This document shows positions 1 to 11,699 of a DNA stretch of 64,000 nt, in pieces (position 1 is the first letter of the stretch; each line of letters starts with the position of its first letter). The position numbers and the translations under genes were made by a program. Source of the stretch: Roseovarius sp. M141 (GTDB lineage Bacteria > Pseudomonadota > Alphaproteobacteria > Rhodobacterales > Rhodobacteraceae); the NCBI RefSeq assembly GCF_024355225.1, contig NZ_VCNH01000008.1:1364001-1428000 (forward strand), read 5' to 3'. Below the pieces are notes generated by a model that saw only the letters and a program-made list of their open reading frames with translations, made no database searches and had not been told where the DNA came from.

Positions 1-767
1 TGCCCAAGGGCATCGACCAGCGTAGCGCCTGCCGCCACCCCGACTGGACCGGCCCCGATGATCTGGAAATCAAGATCATGGAACTGCGCGAAATCACCGC
101 GTGGGAAAAGCCGATCTACGTCAAGATCGGTGGCACACGGCCCTATTTCGATACCATGCTGGCGATCAAGGCCGGTGCGGACGTTGTCGTTCTGGACGGC
201 ATGCAGGGTGGCACCGCCGCCACGCAGGACGTGTTCATCGAACATGTCGGTCTGCCGATCATCTCCTGCATCGGCGAGGCCGTTCGCGCGCTTCAGGACA
301 TGGATCTGCACCGCGAAGTGCAGCTGATCGTCTCGGGCGGTATCCGTGGCGGCGCGGACGTGGCCAAGGCACTTGCCATGGGCGCCGATGCGGTTGCCAT
401 CGGCACGGCTGCCATGATCGCGCTGGGTGACAACGACCCCCGCTGGGAGGACGAGTATAACGCGCTCGGCACCACTGCGGGCGCCTATGACGACTGGCAC
501 GAGGGCAAGGACCCTGCGGGTATCACCACGCAGGACGCCGAGCTGATGAAGCGGTTCGACCCGATCGCGGGCGGCCGTCACCTGAACAACTTCCTCAAGG
601 TGATGACGCTGGAGGCGCAGACGATTGCGCGGGCGTGCGGGCACAACCACCTGCACAACCTCGAGCCCGAGGATCTTGTGGCGCTGACGATGGAAGCCGC
701 CGCAATGACGAAAATCCCGCTGGCGGGAACCAACTGGTACCCCGGCAAGCCGGGCACCAGCTACTGA
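1..767 (+). CDS. mgsC: N-methylglutamate synthase subunit C / glutamate synthase-like FMN protein (3' part)
   Basis: Partial gene entering from the left edge; the first full codon is at base 3 and 254 residues remain. It shows the FMN-binding half of a glutamate synthase large-subunit domain, with the segments YVKIGGTRPYFDT, VVLDGMQGGTAAT and VSGGIRGGADVAKALAMGADAVAIGTA in barrel order. In the N-methylglutamate pathway this subunit (also annotated GlxD) makes N-methylglutamate from methylamine and glutamate with MgsA and MgsB. The choice of MgsC over ordinary glutamate synthase rests on the next gene, which is a GmaS-like glutamine synthetase. The upstream mgsA, mgsB and mgd genes would lie outside the window. 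Confidence 0.8.
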   Translation, partial: PKGIDQRSACRHPDWTGPDDLEIKIMELREITAWEKPIYVKIGGTRPYFDTMLAIKAGADVVVLDGMQGGTAATQDVFIEHVGLPIISCIGEAVRALQDMDLHREVQLIVSGGIRGGADVAKALAMGADAVAIGTAAMIALGDNDPRWEDEYNALGTTAGAYDDWHEGKDPAGITTQDAELMKRFDPIAGGRHLNNFLKVMTLEAQTIARACGHNHLHNLEPEDLVALTMEAAAMTKIPLAGTNWYPGKPGTSY

Positions 768-784
768 TTGGAACCGGCCAAGGG

Positions 785-813
785 GGGCGCGCACAATGTG
801 GCGCGCCCTTTTT
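785..813 (+). terminator. Intercistronic rho-independent terminator
   Basis: A perfect 8-bp stem (GGGCGCGC at 785-792 with GCGCGCCC at 801-808) closes an 8-base loop and is followed by TTTTT. It sits 18 bases after the mgsC stop and 42 bases before the gmaS start, so it probably separates or attenuates transcription between two genes of one pathway. Confidence 0.75.
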
Positions 814-854
814 GCCATAGATATCCAAAAGATAATCAACAGGGATACCCGAAC

Positions 855-2210
855 ATGACAACAGATCAACTTGTTCAAGACTCGCAGATCAACCTTGAAA
901 GCTGGGGCAAAGAACGCGGCATCAAGCAATTCATGGTTAACTTCACGGATATTCTGGGCATGCAGCGCACCAAGCTGGTCCCGATCCGCGCAATCGGCAG
1001 AATGCAAAAGGGCGGTGCAGGGTTCGCCGGCTTTGCAGGTGGCATGGATTACATGCCGTCCCATCCCGACATGCTGGTGATGCCCGACGCCGATGCCGTC
1101 GTTCAGATTCCGTGGCAGAAGGATCTGGCATGGGTTCCCGGTAACCCGGTCATGAAGAATGAATATTCCGCACAGGCGCCGCGCAACGTCCTGCGCAAGC
1201 AGATCGCCGACGCGGCCGAACTGGGCCTGCACTTCAAGATTGGCGTTGAGCCGGAGTTCTCTCTGCTGAACGCCGATGGCACGTCGGTCTCCGACGTTTT
1301 GGATAGCCGCACGAAGCCTTGCTATGACCAGCAATCGATGATGCGTAACTACCACATCATCAGCGAAGTCAGCGACTACATGCTGGAGATGGGCTGGGGC
1401 TGCTATCAGGCCGACCACGAGGACGCCAACGGCCAGTGGGAAATGAACTGGGACTTTGACGATGTTCTGCGGATGGCCGATCAGCTGAGCTTCTTCAAGT
1501 TCATGATCAAATACGTCGCGGAAAAGCATGGCATGCGCGCCAGCTTCATGCCCAAGCCGCTGCCGACGCTGACGGGCAATGGCCTGCACGCGCATATTTC
1601 TGCGTGGGACGGCACCGGCAAGGACGCCAAGACGAACCTCTTTGCCGGGTCAGGCGATACACCTGCCGGGCGTCACGGCCTGTCGGAAACCGCCGCGCAT
1701 TTCCTGGGCGGTATGCTCAAGCACGGCACTGGCATGACCGTCATCTGCTGCCCGACAGTCAACAGCTACAAGCGAATCGGCGCCCCCAGCACAGCGTCCG
1801 GGGCGACATGGGCACCCAAGGATATCACCTGGGCGGGCGACAACCGCGTCCATCTGGTGCGTGTCCCCGGCGGCGGCCGTATGGAGCTGCGTCTGCCCGA
1901 TGGCGCGACGAACCCCTATCTGATGCCTGCCGTGATCATGGCCGCAGGTCTTGACGGTGTCCGCAACAAGATCGATCCCGGCGACACCCACGACATGGAC
2001 AGGGTCGTCGATGCCGACAAGGTGGTCGAGCCTGCGAAACTGCCGCAGAACATGCTGGACGGGCTGCGCAGCTATGAGGCGGACACCCAGCTGACCGAGA
2101 CGATGGGCGAAGAGTTCTCGAAGTCTTTCCTCAAGCTGAAGCACCGCGAGTGGGAAAACTACATGACCCATTTCACCCAGTGGGAGCGCGACAACACGCT
2201 GGACATCTGA
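855..2210 (+). CDS. gmaS: Gamma-glutamylmethylamide synthetase (glutamine synthetase type III-like)
   Basis: This 451-residue protein has a full glutamine synthetase fold: VEPEF at 131-135, NGQWEMN at 192-198, GNGLHAHIS at 241-249, then the NSYKRIGAP and GRMELRLPDGATNPY segments of the nucleotide and glutamate sites. GmaS condenses methylamine with glutamate using ATP, the first step of the indirect methylamine pathway. Such genes are often annotated glnT. Sequence alone does not separate GmaS from GlnT; the call comes from its place after mgsC, the usual roseobacter arrangement. The ATG at 855 is chosen because the domain starts directly there; the longer frame from 768 runs through the terminator. 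Confidence 0.85.
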   Translation: MTTDQLVQDSQINLESWGKERGIKQFMVNFTDILGMQRTKLVPIRAIGRMQKGGAGFAGFAGGMDYMPSHPDMLVMPDADAVVQIPWQKDLAWVPGNPVMKNEYSAQAPRNVLRKQIADAAELGLHFKIGVEPEFSLLNADGTSVSDVLDSRTKPCYDQQSMMRNYHIISEVSDYMLEMGWGCYQADHEDANGQWEMNWDFDDVLRMADQLSFFKFMIKYVAEKHGMRASFMPKPLPTLTGNGLHAHISAWDGTGKDAKTNLFAGSGDTPAGRHGLSETAAHFLGGMLKHGTGMTVICCPTVNSYKRIGAPSTASGATWAPKDITWAGDNRVHLVRVPGGGRMELRLPDGATNPYLMPAVIMAAGLDGVRNKIDPGDTHDMDRVVDADKVVEPAKLPQNMLDGLRSYEADTQLTETMGEEFSKSFLKLKHREWENYMTHFTQWERDNTLDI

Positions 2211-2234
2211 CCGGCGACATTGTCACCACGACGC

Positions 2235-2265
2235 AGGAGCGGGCCGAAAGGTCCGCTCCTTTGTG
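2235..2265 (+). terminator. Terminator downstream of gmaS
   Basis: An 11-bp stem (2235-2245 with 2250-2260, one G-T pair) around a GAAA tetraloop is followed by TTGTGTTT. It lies between the convergent ends of gmaS (+) and the XRE regulator gene (-). Confidence 0.75.
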
Positions 2266-2302
2266 TTTCGTCCAGCTCGTTTTGAACTCCGGTGTTTCGA
2301 AC

Positions 2303-2959
2303 TCAGGTGTTTTGCGGGTAGCTGATGATCGACAGGTAGCGGCAGGGCAGGGTCACCAGCCGCTCCGGCCCGTGCGCGGCATCGGCGTCAAAAAACAGTG
2401 TATCGCCGGGCCGCAGGGGCACGACGGCATCGCCGTGCCTATAGTCCACAGCGCCCTCCAGCATATATATCGTCTCGATCCCGCCATGCTGGAACGTGGG
2501 AAAAGTGTCCGACGTATCGGTCAGCGTGATCAGGTATGGTTCGACGATGACGCCCGACCCATTCGATCCGATATGCCCCAGGAGGTTGTATTGATGCCCC
2601 GCGCGCGTGCCGTCGCGCTCCAGTTCGACCCCTTCGCCGGATTTGGTATGCACGCATTCGCGCGTCTCTTCGAAGCGGCGGAAGAATCCGGTGATCGGCA
2701 CCCGCAACGCGTTCGCCAATGTCTGAAGCGTGGTCAGTGACGGCGATGTGTTGCCGTTCTCGATCTTGGACAACATGCCGATGCTGAGACCGGTCCGGGC
2801 CGACAATTCGGCGACCGTGATCTCCTGCTTGCGGCGATGCGCACGCAATTCGCGGCCAATGGCGATTTCCAGAACGTTTTCGCGGTCTTCCTTGGGGCCG
2901 CGATGGGGGTCTTGCGTCAACTTTGTCGCGCGGGCGGGCGTAATCTTTTCAATGTTCAT
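2303..2959 (-). CDS. XRE-family transcriptional regulator with C-terminal cupin domain
   Basis: A 218-residue regulator. Residues about 35-90 form a helix-turn-helix of the XRE type (ELSARTGLSIGMLSKIENG), and residues about 115-215 form a small-molecule-sensing cupin (EPYLITL, HGGIETIYMLEG, LRPGDTLFFDADAAHGPE). Members of this class usually respond to an amine, amino acid or osmolyte ligand. It is transcribed away from the transporter gene at 3358, and the shared 398-bp gap contains two palindromes that may be its operators. Its place between gmaS and the transporter suggests control of methylated-amine use, which is inference. Confidence 0.85.
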   Translation of the reverse strand: MNIEKITPARATKLTQDPHRGPKEDRENVLEIAIGRELRAHRRKQEITVAELSARTGLSIGMLSKIENGNTSPSLTTLQTLANALRVPITGFFRRFEETRECVHTKSGEGVELERDGTRAGHQYNLLGHIGSNGSGVIVEPYLITLTDTSDTFPTFQHGGIETIYMLEGAVDYRHGDAVVPLRPGDTLFFDADAAHGPERLVTLPCRYLSIISYPQNT

Positions 2960-3040
2960 TCAGCTTTCCGATGTAGCAGGCTGCGGATCCTTCGCGGTGG
3001 CGTTGTCTTCGGGGCCCTTCTGCGGGCCTTTGCAGGGTAC

Positions 3041-3052
3041 GTGAAATTTCAC
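3041..3052. promoter_or_regulatory. Candidate operator, perfect 12-bp palindrome
   Basis: GTGAAATTTCAC is a perfect palindrome 82 bases upstream of the XRE start codon, in the divergent control region. Binding by the adjacent XRE-cupin regulator is inferred from position only. Confidence 0.45.
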
Positions 3053-3078
3053 TGACAGGACAAGAACTTTGCAACACA

Positions 3079-3093
3079 GTAAAAATTTTTTAC
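3079..3093. promoter_or_regulatory. Second candidate operator, 15-base AT-rich palindrome
   Basis: The sequence reads GTAAAAA, one central T, TTTTTAC. Its centre is about 40 bases (nearly four helical turns) from the centre of the palindrome at 3041-3052, as expected for two dimers on one DNA face. Confidence 0.4.
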
Positions 3094-3291
3094 CGAGGTC
3101 GCACAAGGACTCCCGACAGGATATCGTTCGACATACCTCTCGCTTCATGAGGTCAGTTCGGGCAGGGGCAATGGACAGGCGTTGCCAGCGTCGCAGAAAA
3201 AAACTTGACCCAGAGTGAAAACCTGCAAAACTAACCCCCCGGTCCGCACTGAAAAGGGTCAATACGAATCCTGTCGGACCAAAGATAATGA

Positions 3292-4299
<1,008 letters not shown>

Positions 4300-4328
4300 T
4301 CCTTGCCGTTTCGATCTGACACGTCTCA

Positions 4329-4362
4329 GGCCCCGCTCGACCAGATCGAACGGGGCCGTTTT
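4329..4362 (+). terminator. Hairpin between binding protein and ATPase genes
   Basis: A 7-bp GC stem (GGCCCCG at 4329-4335 with CGGGGCC at 4351-4357) with an inner TCGA/TCGA pairing is followed by GTTTTGCC. It lies between tmoX and tmoW and probably lets tmoX be expressed above the membrane components. Confidence 0.6.
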
Positions 4363-4376
4363 GCCAAAGGTAGACA

Positions 4377-5396
4377 ATGACCCAAAACACACCTGTCATC
4401 TCTTGCCAGAATGTCTGGAAACTGTTCGGCCGTGACCCCGAGACATATCTTGCCACACTTCCCGCCGGACGCGGCTACGAGGAAATCCACGCCGATGGCT
4501 ATATCGCCGGCGTCAAGGATGTCAGCATCGAGGTGCATCGCGGCGAGATGCTGGTGATCATGGGTCTGTCGGGGTCGGGGAAATCCACGCTGGTGCGCTG
4601 TTTCAGCCGCCTGCACGACATTACCGGCGGTATCATCACCGTCGAAGGGCAGGACGTGATGAAGCTGTCCGAGCGCGAACTGATCGAGCTGCGCCGTTCG
4701 AAAATGGGCATGGTTTTCCAGTCCTTCGGGCTGCTGCCGCACCGAACGGTGCTGGACAATGTCGCCTTCCCGCTGGAAATGCGGGGGCAGGATCGCCACA
4801 AGCGCCGCGAGCGCGCGATGGAAGTCATCAAGCTGGTGGGTCTTGAGGGGCGCGAAGACTATTTCCCGCGCGAGATGTCCGGCGGCCAGCAGCAGCGGGT
4901 CGGCATCGCCCGCTCGCTCGCGATCGAGCCTGACATCTGGTTTCTGGACGAGCCGTTCAGCGCGCTGGACCCGCTGATCCGGCGTGAAATGCAGGACGAA
5001 TTCCTGCGGCTTCAGTCGATGCTGGCGAAAACGATCGTGTTCATCACCCATGATTTTGACGAGGCGCTGCGCCTCGCCGACCGCATCGCCATCATGAAAA
5101 ATGGCGCGGTCGAGCAATGTGATACCCCCGACCAGATCGTGCTGCATCCGGCCACCGAATATGTGCGCAAATTTACCGAAGAGATCGACAAGGCCCGCGT
5201 CGTGCATGCCAAGGTGCTGGCCAATCCAGAGATCACCGGCAGCGGCGATCCTGTCGATGCGGGCGCTACCGTCCACCAACTGGCGCAATTGCTGGTTCAG
5301 GACACGCGCGAGGCGATCCCGGTGGCGCGCGATGGCGTGGTCATCGGCGCCTTTCGCCGCAGTGACGCGCTGGACATTCTCGTGGGGTCGAATTGA
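4377..5396 (+). CDS. tmoW: ABC transporter ATPase, TmoW/ProV-like
   Basis: This 339-residue ATPase powers the quaternary-amine importer. It has Walker A GLSGSGKST (63-71), the Q-loop MVFQSFGLLPH, signature MSGGQQQR, Walker B with D-loop FLDEPFSALDP, and the switch histidine in FITHDFDEA. The roughly 70 residues after the ATPase domain resemble the regulatory tail of ProV/OpuAA-type ATPases. The stop codon shares one base with the start of the permease gene (TGATG at 5394-5398), so the two are translationally coupled. Confidence 0.85.
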   Translation: MTQNTPVISCQNVWKLFGRDPETYLATLPAGRGYEEIHADGYIAGVKDVSIEVHRGEMLVIMGLSGSGKSTLVRCFSRLHDITGGIITVEGQDVMKLSERELIELRRSKMGMVFQSFGLLPHRTVLDNVAFPLEMRGQDRHKRRERAMEVIKLVGLEGREDYFPREMSGGQQQRVGIARSLAIEPDIWFLDEPFSALDPLIRREMQDEFLRLQSMLAKTIVFITHDFDEALRLADRIAIMKNGAVEQCDTPDQIVLHPATEYVRKFTEEIDKARVVHAKVLANPEITGSGDPVDAGATVHQLAQLLVQDTREAIPVARDGVVIGAFRRSDALDILVGSN

Positions 5397-7372
5397 TGGC
5401 GGTACTGACCACCAATGCGGCTGCAGACCCCGGTTTGACCCGCCCGCGCGCGGCGTTGATCATGGTGGCGCTCGCCGTGGTCCTGACGGCGTTGCATTAC
5501 GTCGGTGTCTTGCCTGATGTCCTGTACCGCCTGCCCGAAACGATGATTCCGCCCTTTGCCAAATGGCTGGATGTGGCGTTTAATTTCGTCAAGGATGATC
5601 TGGGCCTGCTGGCGCTGACGCGGTTTTTGACGCAGGGCCTGGAATGGTTGCTGGATATCACCGCGAACCTCTTTTTCGGTCAGCGTCGCTGGCCATACCT
5701 TGGCCCGATCCCATGGACGGCCATTGCCGCCGTCGCCGCCGTGGTCGGCTATTATCTGGGCGGCTGGCGCATGGCCCTGCTGGGCGGGGGCGTGTTCGTC
5801 TGGACTGCACTGATCGGCCAGTGGAAGATCGCGATGCAGACCGCGTCGGTGCTGGTCGTCGCGGCGCCGCTTGCGTTTGTCATCGGCCTTGGCCTCGGCA
5901 TTGCCGCGTGGAAATACGCATGGGTCAGCCGCGCGATCAAGCCGGTGCTGTCGGTGTTGCAAACACTGCCATTTTTCACCTACCTGCTCCCGGCGGTCAT
6001 CTTCTTCAAGGTCGGGCCGACGGCGGGCGCCGTGGCCACCACGATCTACGCCATCCCGCCGATGATCCTGATGACGACGCTGGGCCTGCAAAAAGTCCCG
6101 CACGAGGTGGTCGAGGCCGGCCATATGAGCGGCTGTTCTCGTTGGCAGCTTTTGCGCCACGTCTATCTGCCCTCGGCGCGGCGCGAGATATTGGTTGGCG
6201 TCAATCAGGTCATCATGCTGAGCCTTGCCATGGTCGTTCTGACCGCCTTTATCGGCATGCCCGGCCTTGGCGCGAAATTGCTGGCGATGATGGGCAGTTT
6301 CAAGCTGGGCCGTTCGTTCGAGATCGGCGTGACCATCGTGTTGATCGCCGTCATGCTGGATCGCATGTCCAAGGCATGGGTGATCAAGCAGCCCGAGCAT
6401 TTCGTGCGCGGCACCCCTTGGTGGAAGCGGCACATCCTGTTGCTGACCGGCATAGGTGTCTTTGTTTTCTTCTGCGTCGTCGGCCAGTTCGTCGAGGTCG
6501 CCACCGATATCGGGCGCAAGCAGAATTTCAGCCAAGGCAGGGAAATCGACGATCTGATGAAGGGTTTCCTGGGGTTGGACTGGGTCAACGCGATCACTGG
6601 TTCGATCCGCTACTTCCTGAACGTCAAGGTGCTGATCCCCTTCCGTAACTTCATGCTCAGTATTCCGACACCTGCGTTTATCCTGCTCATCGCGGCCTTT
6701 GCGATGTGGCTGGGCGGGCGCAAACAGGCGTTGCTGGCGGCGTTGTTTTTCAGCCTCGTGGCGCTGTCGGGCTGGTGGGATCGATCGGTCATCACGCTTT
6801 ATTCGGTGATTTCGGCGGTGACGCTGGCCATGATATTTGGCCTGCCGTTGGGCATCCTGGCCTCGCGCAGCGAAAAATGGTCGCGCCGGGTGCTGCTGGC
6901 CTGCGATACCGCGCAGACCTTTCCCAGCTTTATCTACCTGATCCCGGCGATCATGCTGTTTGGTATCACCGATGTGGCCGTCATCTTCTCGATCCTGATC
7001 TTTGCCATGGTGCCGCTGACGCGCTACACCATCGAAGGGCTGCGCACGGTCCCTGAGGAAATGACCGAGGCCGCCGACATGGCAGGTGCCACGCGGATGC
7101 AAAAGCTGTGGAAGGTGCAGCTGCCGCTGGCCCTTCCCACCATGGCCGTGGGGTTCAATCAGGCGATCATGTTTGCGTTCTTCATGGTGATCATCGCGGC
7201 CTTCATCGGCACGCAGGATCTGGGGCAGGAATTGCAGCGCACGCTGGCCGGCACCGACATGGGCAAGAATTTCGTTCTGGGTATCTGTGTGTCGCTGATG
7301 GCGCTGACGTTCGATCTGACGATCCTGAAATGGGCGAACGATCAAAAGAGGATGCTGGGTCTGGGCGAATAG
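5396..7372 (+). CDS. tmoV: Double-length ABC permease, TmoV-like
   Basis: The 658-residue membrane protein contains two BPD permease domains in tandem. The first has its coupling loop at EAGHMSGCSRWQLLRHV and the second at EAADMAGATRMQKLWKV; each is flanked by several hydrophobic helices. One polypeptide would therefore supply both transmembrane halves. A fused permease of this size agrees with the TmoV type as I recall it. The ATG at 5396 overlaps the tmoW stop; an in-frame TTG at 5393 is the only alternative nearby. Confidence 0.8.
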   Translation: MAVLTTNAAADPGLTRPRAALIMVALAVVLTALHYVGVLPDVLYRLPETMIPPFAKWLDVAFNFVKDDLGLLALTRFLTQGLEWLLDITANLFFGQRRWPYLGPIPWTAIAAVAAVVGYYLGGWRMALLGGGVFVWTALIGQWKIAMQTASVLVVAAPLAFVIGLGLGIAAWKYAWVSRAIKPVLSVLQTLPFFTYLLPAVIFFKVGPTAGAVATTIYAIPPMILMTTLGLQKVPHEVVEAGHMSGCSRWQLLRHVYLPSARREILVGVNQVIMLSLAMVVLTAFIGMPGLGAKLLAMMGSFKLGRSFEIGVTIVLIAVMLDRMSKAWVIKQPEHFVRGTPWWKRHILLLTGIGVFVFFCVVGQFVEVATDIGRKQNFSQGREIDDLMKGFLGLDWVNAITGSIRYFLNVKVLIPFRNFMLSIPTPAFILLIAAFAMWLGGRKQALLAALFFSLVALSGWWDRSVITLYSVISAVTLAMIFGLPLGILASRSEKWSRRVLLACDTAQTFPSFIYLIPAIMLFGITDVAVIFSILIFAMVPLTRYTIEGLRTVPEEMTEAADMAGATRMQKLWKVQLPLALPTMAVGFNQAIMFAFFMVIIAAFIGTQDLGQELQRTLAGTDMGKNFVLGICVSLMALTFDLTILKWANDQKRMLGLGE

Positions 7373-7434
7373 CGCCGCCGCAACCGGCGATCATCTAACA
7401 ACCCGCGTCGCCAGTGGCGGCGCGCACTTAATCT

Positions 7435-7452
7435 AGTGGACTCCGGTCCAGT
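7435..7452. promoter_or_regulatory. Imperfect dyad upstream of the tmpA-like gene
   Basis: TGGAC and GTCCA flank a TCCG centre and are followed by GTGCTTTTT. It could be an operator for the gene at 7565 or a weak terminator for the transporter operon; the 5-bp stem is too short to decide. Confidence 0.25.
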
Positions 7453-7492
7453 GCTTTTTCCGGCATCGGCAGCACCTGATCACAGGCGCTGA

Positions 7493-9285
<1,793 letters not shown>

Positions 9286-9332
9286 GGGCCTTGCGAAACT
9301 GGGGAGGGGATTGCTTTGGCGGCGATCCTGCT

Positions 9333-10775
9333 TTAGCCCGCCACCGGATCAATCGGCCCCAGCGGGCCGCCCATCACCATCTCGACAAAGCGCGCGGCGG
9401 CCAGCAGGTCGGCCTCGCCGCGCGGTTTGCCGACCAGTTGCAGGCCCACCGGCATGCCGCGCGGACCCAGCCCCACCGGCACCGATATCGCAGGCAAGCC
9501 CGCCGTCGTAGCAAGGAAGGCAAAGCGCAGCCAGTCCATGTAGCCGGTCAGTGTCTGGCCATCTATCTCGCGCACCCATTCCTCGGATTGGGGGTGCGGC
9601 ATGCAGCCGACCACGGGCAGGGCCAGCACGTCGAACCGGTCAAAGAACGCCAGCATCGCGTTGAAGATTGCCGTGCGCCCGACCTGTGCGTCGGCCACGT
9701 CTTGAATTGTCAGGCCTTCGCCAAAACGGGTGTTTTCCTCCAGCGTGGGCTTGAAATGCCGGCGCACCGCCGGGTCCATCGTGCGCGCTGCGGTGACCCA
9801 GCTGATACCGCGCAGGATATGATAGGTCCGCTCCAACCCGGTGACATCGGGGCAGGCCTCTTCGACGTTCGCGCCGCTGCGTTCCAGCTGCGCCATGGCA
9901 TCGTTCAGGTGGGTCGCCATTTCTGCATCGACGGGACTGAAGCCGCCCAGATCGGGCGCGTATCCGATGCGCAGCCTGCCACTCGCGCGGCGCACGGCCT
10001 CTTGAAATGGTGCGTCCGGTGCCGGGTATGAGATGGGAAAACGTGGCTCGAACCCCGCCATCGTGTCCAGAAACAGTGCGCAATCGGTGACAGAGCGGGC
10101 CATCGGCCCCTGCGCGCTCTCGATCAGATATCCCGCATTCGGTGATGCGCCGCCCGCGCGGCCCGGTGTGGGGCGCAGTCCGACGATCCCGCAATAGGCC
10201 GCAGGCGTGCGCAACGATCCGCCGTGGTCGGACCCGTGGCTCAGCCACACCTCGCCCGTTGCCAGCCCCGCCGCGGCCCCGCCCGAAGAGCCGCCGGCGT
10301 TCAGTCTGGTATTCCATGGGTTCAGCGTCGGGCCAAACACATCGTTGAACGTATTGGCCCCGGCGCCCATTTCTGGCGTGTTGGTTTTGCCCACCACCAG
10401 CGCGCCGCGCGTCTCCAGCCGATCGACCAAGGGGTCGCTGGTGGCGGGGAAGAAATCGCGCAGGCCCTTGGTGCCGAAGGTGGTGCGTACACCGGCGACC
10501 GGGGTCAGATCCTTGATGCCGATGGGCAGTCCGCCCAGCCAGCCGGGCGCAGCCCTATCGCCGCCCTCCAGCGCAGCAATGGCCGCCTCGGCCCAGTCCC
10601 AGCAGGTGGTCGGCATCGCATTGATCTGCGGCTCGACCGCGTCGGTGCGGGCACGCGATGCGCCCACCAGATCACGCGGCGCGATGTCGCGCTTGCGCAG
10701 AAGGGCGACGATCTCATGCGCTTCACGCGCGCACAGGTCCGGCCCGGTGAACGGCGGGGATGCGTTTGAATTCAT
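9333..10775 (-). CDS. Amidase signature family hydrolase
   Basis: A 480-residue amidase with the Ser-cisSer-Lys triad visible as K88 (GIKD), the GGSSGG motif at 161-166 (S163) and S187 (SDHGGSLRTPA). Length and motif spacing are normal for the family, which includes GatA-like enzymes, aryl and aliphatic amidases and indoleacetamide hydrolases. Nothing in the sequence fixes the substrate. It is convergent with tmpB and stands alone. Its stop lies 47 bases from the tmpB stop, and the two need not be related. Confidence 0.8.
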   Translation of the reverse strand: MNSNASPPFTGPDLCAREAHEIVALLRKRDIAPRDLVGASRARTDAVEPQINAMPTTCWDWAEAAIAALEGGDRAAPGWLGGLPIGIKDLTPVAGVRTTFGTKGLRDFFPATSDPLVDRLETRGALVVGKTNTPEMGAGANTFNDVFGPTLNPWNTRLNAGGSSGGAAAGLATGEVWLSHGSDHGGSLRTPAAYCGIVGLRPTPGRAGGASPNAGYLIESAQGPMARSVTDCALFLDTMAGFEPRFPISYPAPDAPFQEAVRRASGRLRIGYAPDLGGFSPVDAEMATHLNDAMAQLERSGANVEEACPDVTGLERTYHILRGISWVTAARTMDPAVRRHFKPTLEENTRFGEGLTIQDVADAQVGRTAIFNAMLAFFDRFDVLALPVVGCMPHPQSEEWVREIDGQTLTGYMDWLRFAFLATTAGLPAISVPVGLGPRGMPVGLQLVGKPRGEADLLAAARFVEMVMGGPLGPIDPVAG

Positions 10776-10968
10776 GGCATTCTCCGGCTCCGGCGCGCCG
10801 ACGCGGCGCTTGTGCCAGAGTACTCAGGGGACGTGGCAAGGTGCAAGTGAGCGCGGCGCAGCGTGTCCAAGAAGCTTGATCGGGGCGCAAAACAACGACA
10901 ATGTATAAGAGTTAGCATTTTATTAGACGAATGTAGGTTTTTAAGGAGTTTTTGGAAGGGATACTGAT

Positions 10969-11697
10969 ATGCGGACAGGCATTGTTTCGGTTTTTGCCAT
11001 TTGCGTTAGCGCGGCTTTGACAGGGTCGGCTCAGGCGCAGGTCAGTATCAACGGTGGCCCGAGCTATTCCTGTGACGGGCGGCTGAATGCTTCGGAGAAA
11101 CGGATTTGTGATGATCCGGTGTTGTCCACGCTGGACAGGAAAATGGTAGGCCACTTCCGGCGCGCCCTTGCCGGGCTCACGGCGCGGGGGCAGGCCAGAT
11201 TGAAAGAGCAACAGCTTGTGTGGCTGCGTTGGCGCAACGCCTGTGACCAGCAAAGCCCGTGCCTGAGGCGCAGATACGAACAGCGCATCGCTGATCTGAC
11301 CGGGGATAGCGGCGCGTCCGGCGGCGATGCCGCGAGCGGGCCAGCAGGCAGCGGAGTGATCGTGGAACGGCGGATCACGGACAACAAATATGAGACCGTG
11401 TACGGCGACGGTCGGATCGAATGGTATTCGGTGGACGGTGGGTCGCTGGGTACGGTTTTTCCCGACGGAACCAGTACGGTATCAGCCTTTGCACATTCGC
11501 CGGGCCCCGGGTTTCCCTCCTTGCCGGCAGCCAATCAGCAATGGGCCGATACGGTTGAAATCAGCCTGCTCAGCATGATCGACAGCTGGTTGTCGGCTGA
11601 GGATCAGGCGGAGTATCGCGGCATTGTCCAGAGCAAGCCGATCACCGACCGGGTGCTGGGGCATATCAGCGTCATCGGCCATCTGGCGGGGCGTTGA
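10969..11697 (+). CDS. Secreted protein with LprI-like (DUF1311) domain
   Basis: The 242-residue product starts with a signal peptide (cleavage after AQAQ, about residue 24). Residues 30-110 have the LprI/DUF1311 pattern: SYSCDGRLNASEKRICDDP, an LDRKM helix, then LVWLRWRNACDQQSPCLRRRYEQRIADL. Four cysteines could form two disulfides. LprI-type domains inhibit lysozymes in some bacteria, but many members are uncharacterised. The rest (about 125-242) is glycine- and serine-rich and then unrecognised. The next gene begins three bases after its stop. Confidence 0.6.
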   Translation: MRTGIVSVFAICVSAALTGSAQAQVSINGGPSYSCDGRLNASEKRICDDPVLSTLDRKMVGHFRRALAGLTARGQARLKEQQLVWLRWRNACDQQSPCLRRRYEQRIADLTGDSGASGGDAASGPAGSGVIVERRITDNKYETVYGDGRIEWYSVDGGSLGTVFPDGTSTVSAFAHSPGPGFPSLPAANQQWADTVEISLLSMIDSWLSAEDQAEYRGIVQSKPITDRVLGHISVIGHLAGR

Positions 11698-11699
11698 GA

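Noticed and set aside
5297-7345. 682-codon open frame on the minus strand opposite the double permease
   Set aside because: Its translation is dominated by Gln, His, Arg and Asp with no domain, the expected shadow of a high-GC hydrophobic gene; the plus-strand permease has clear motifs.
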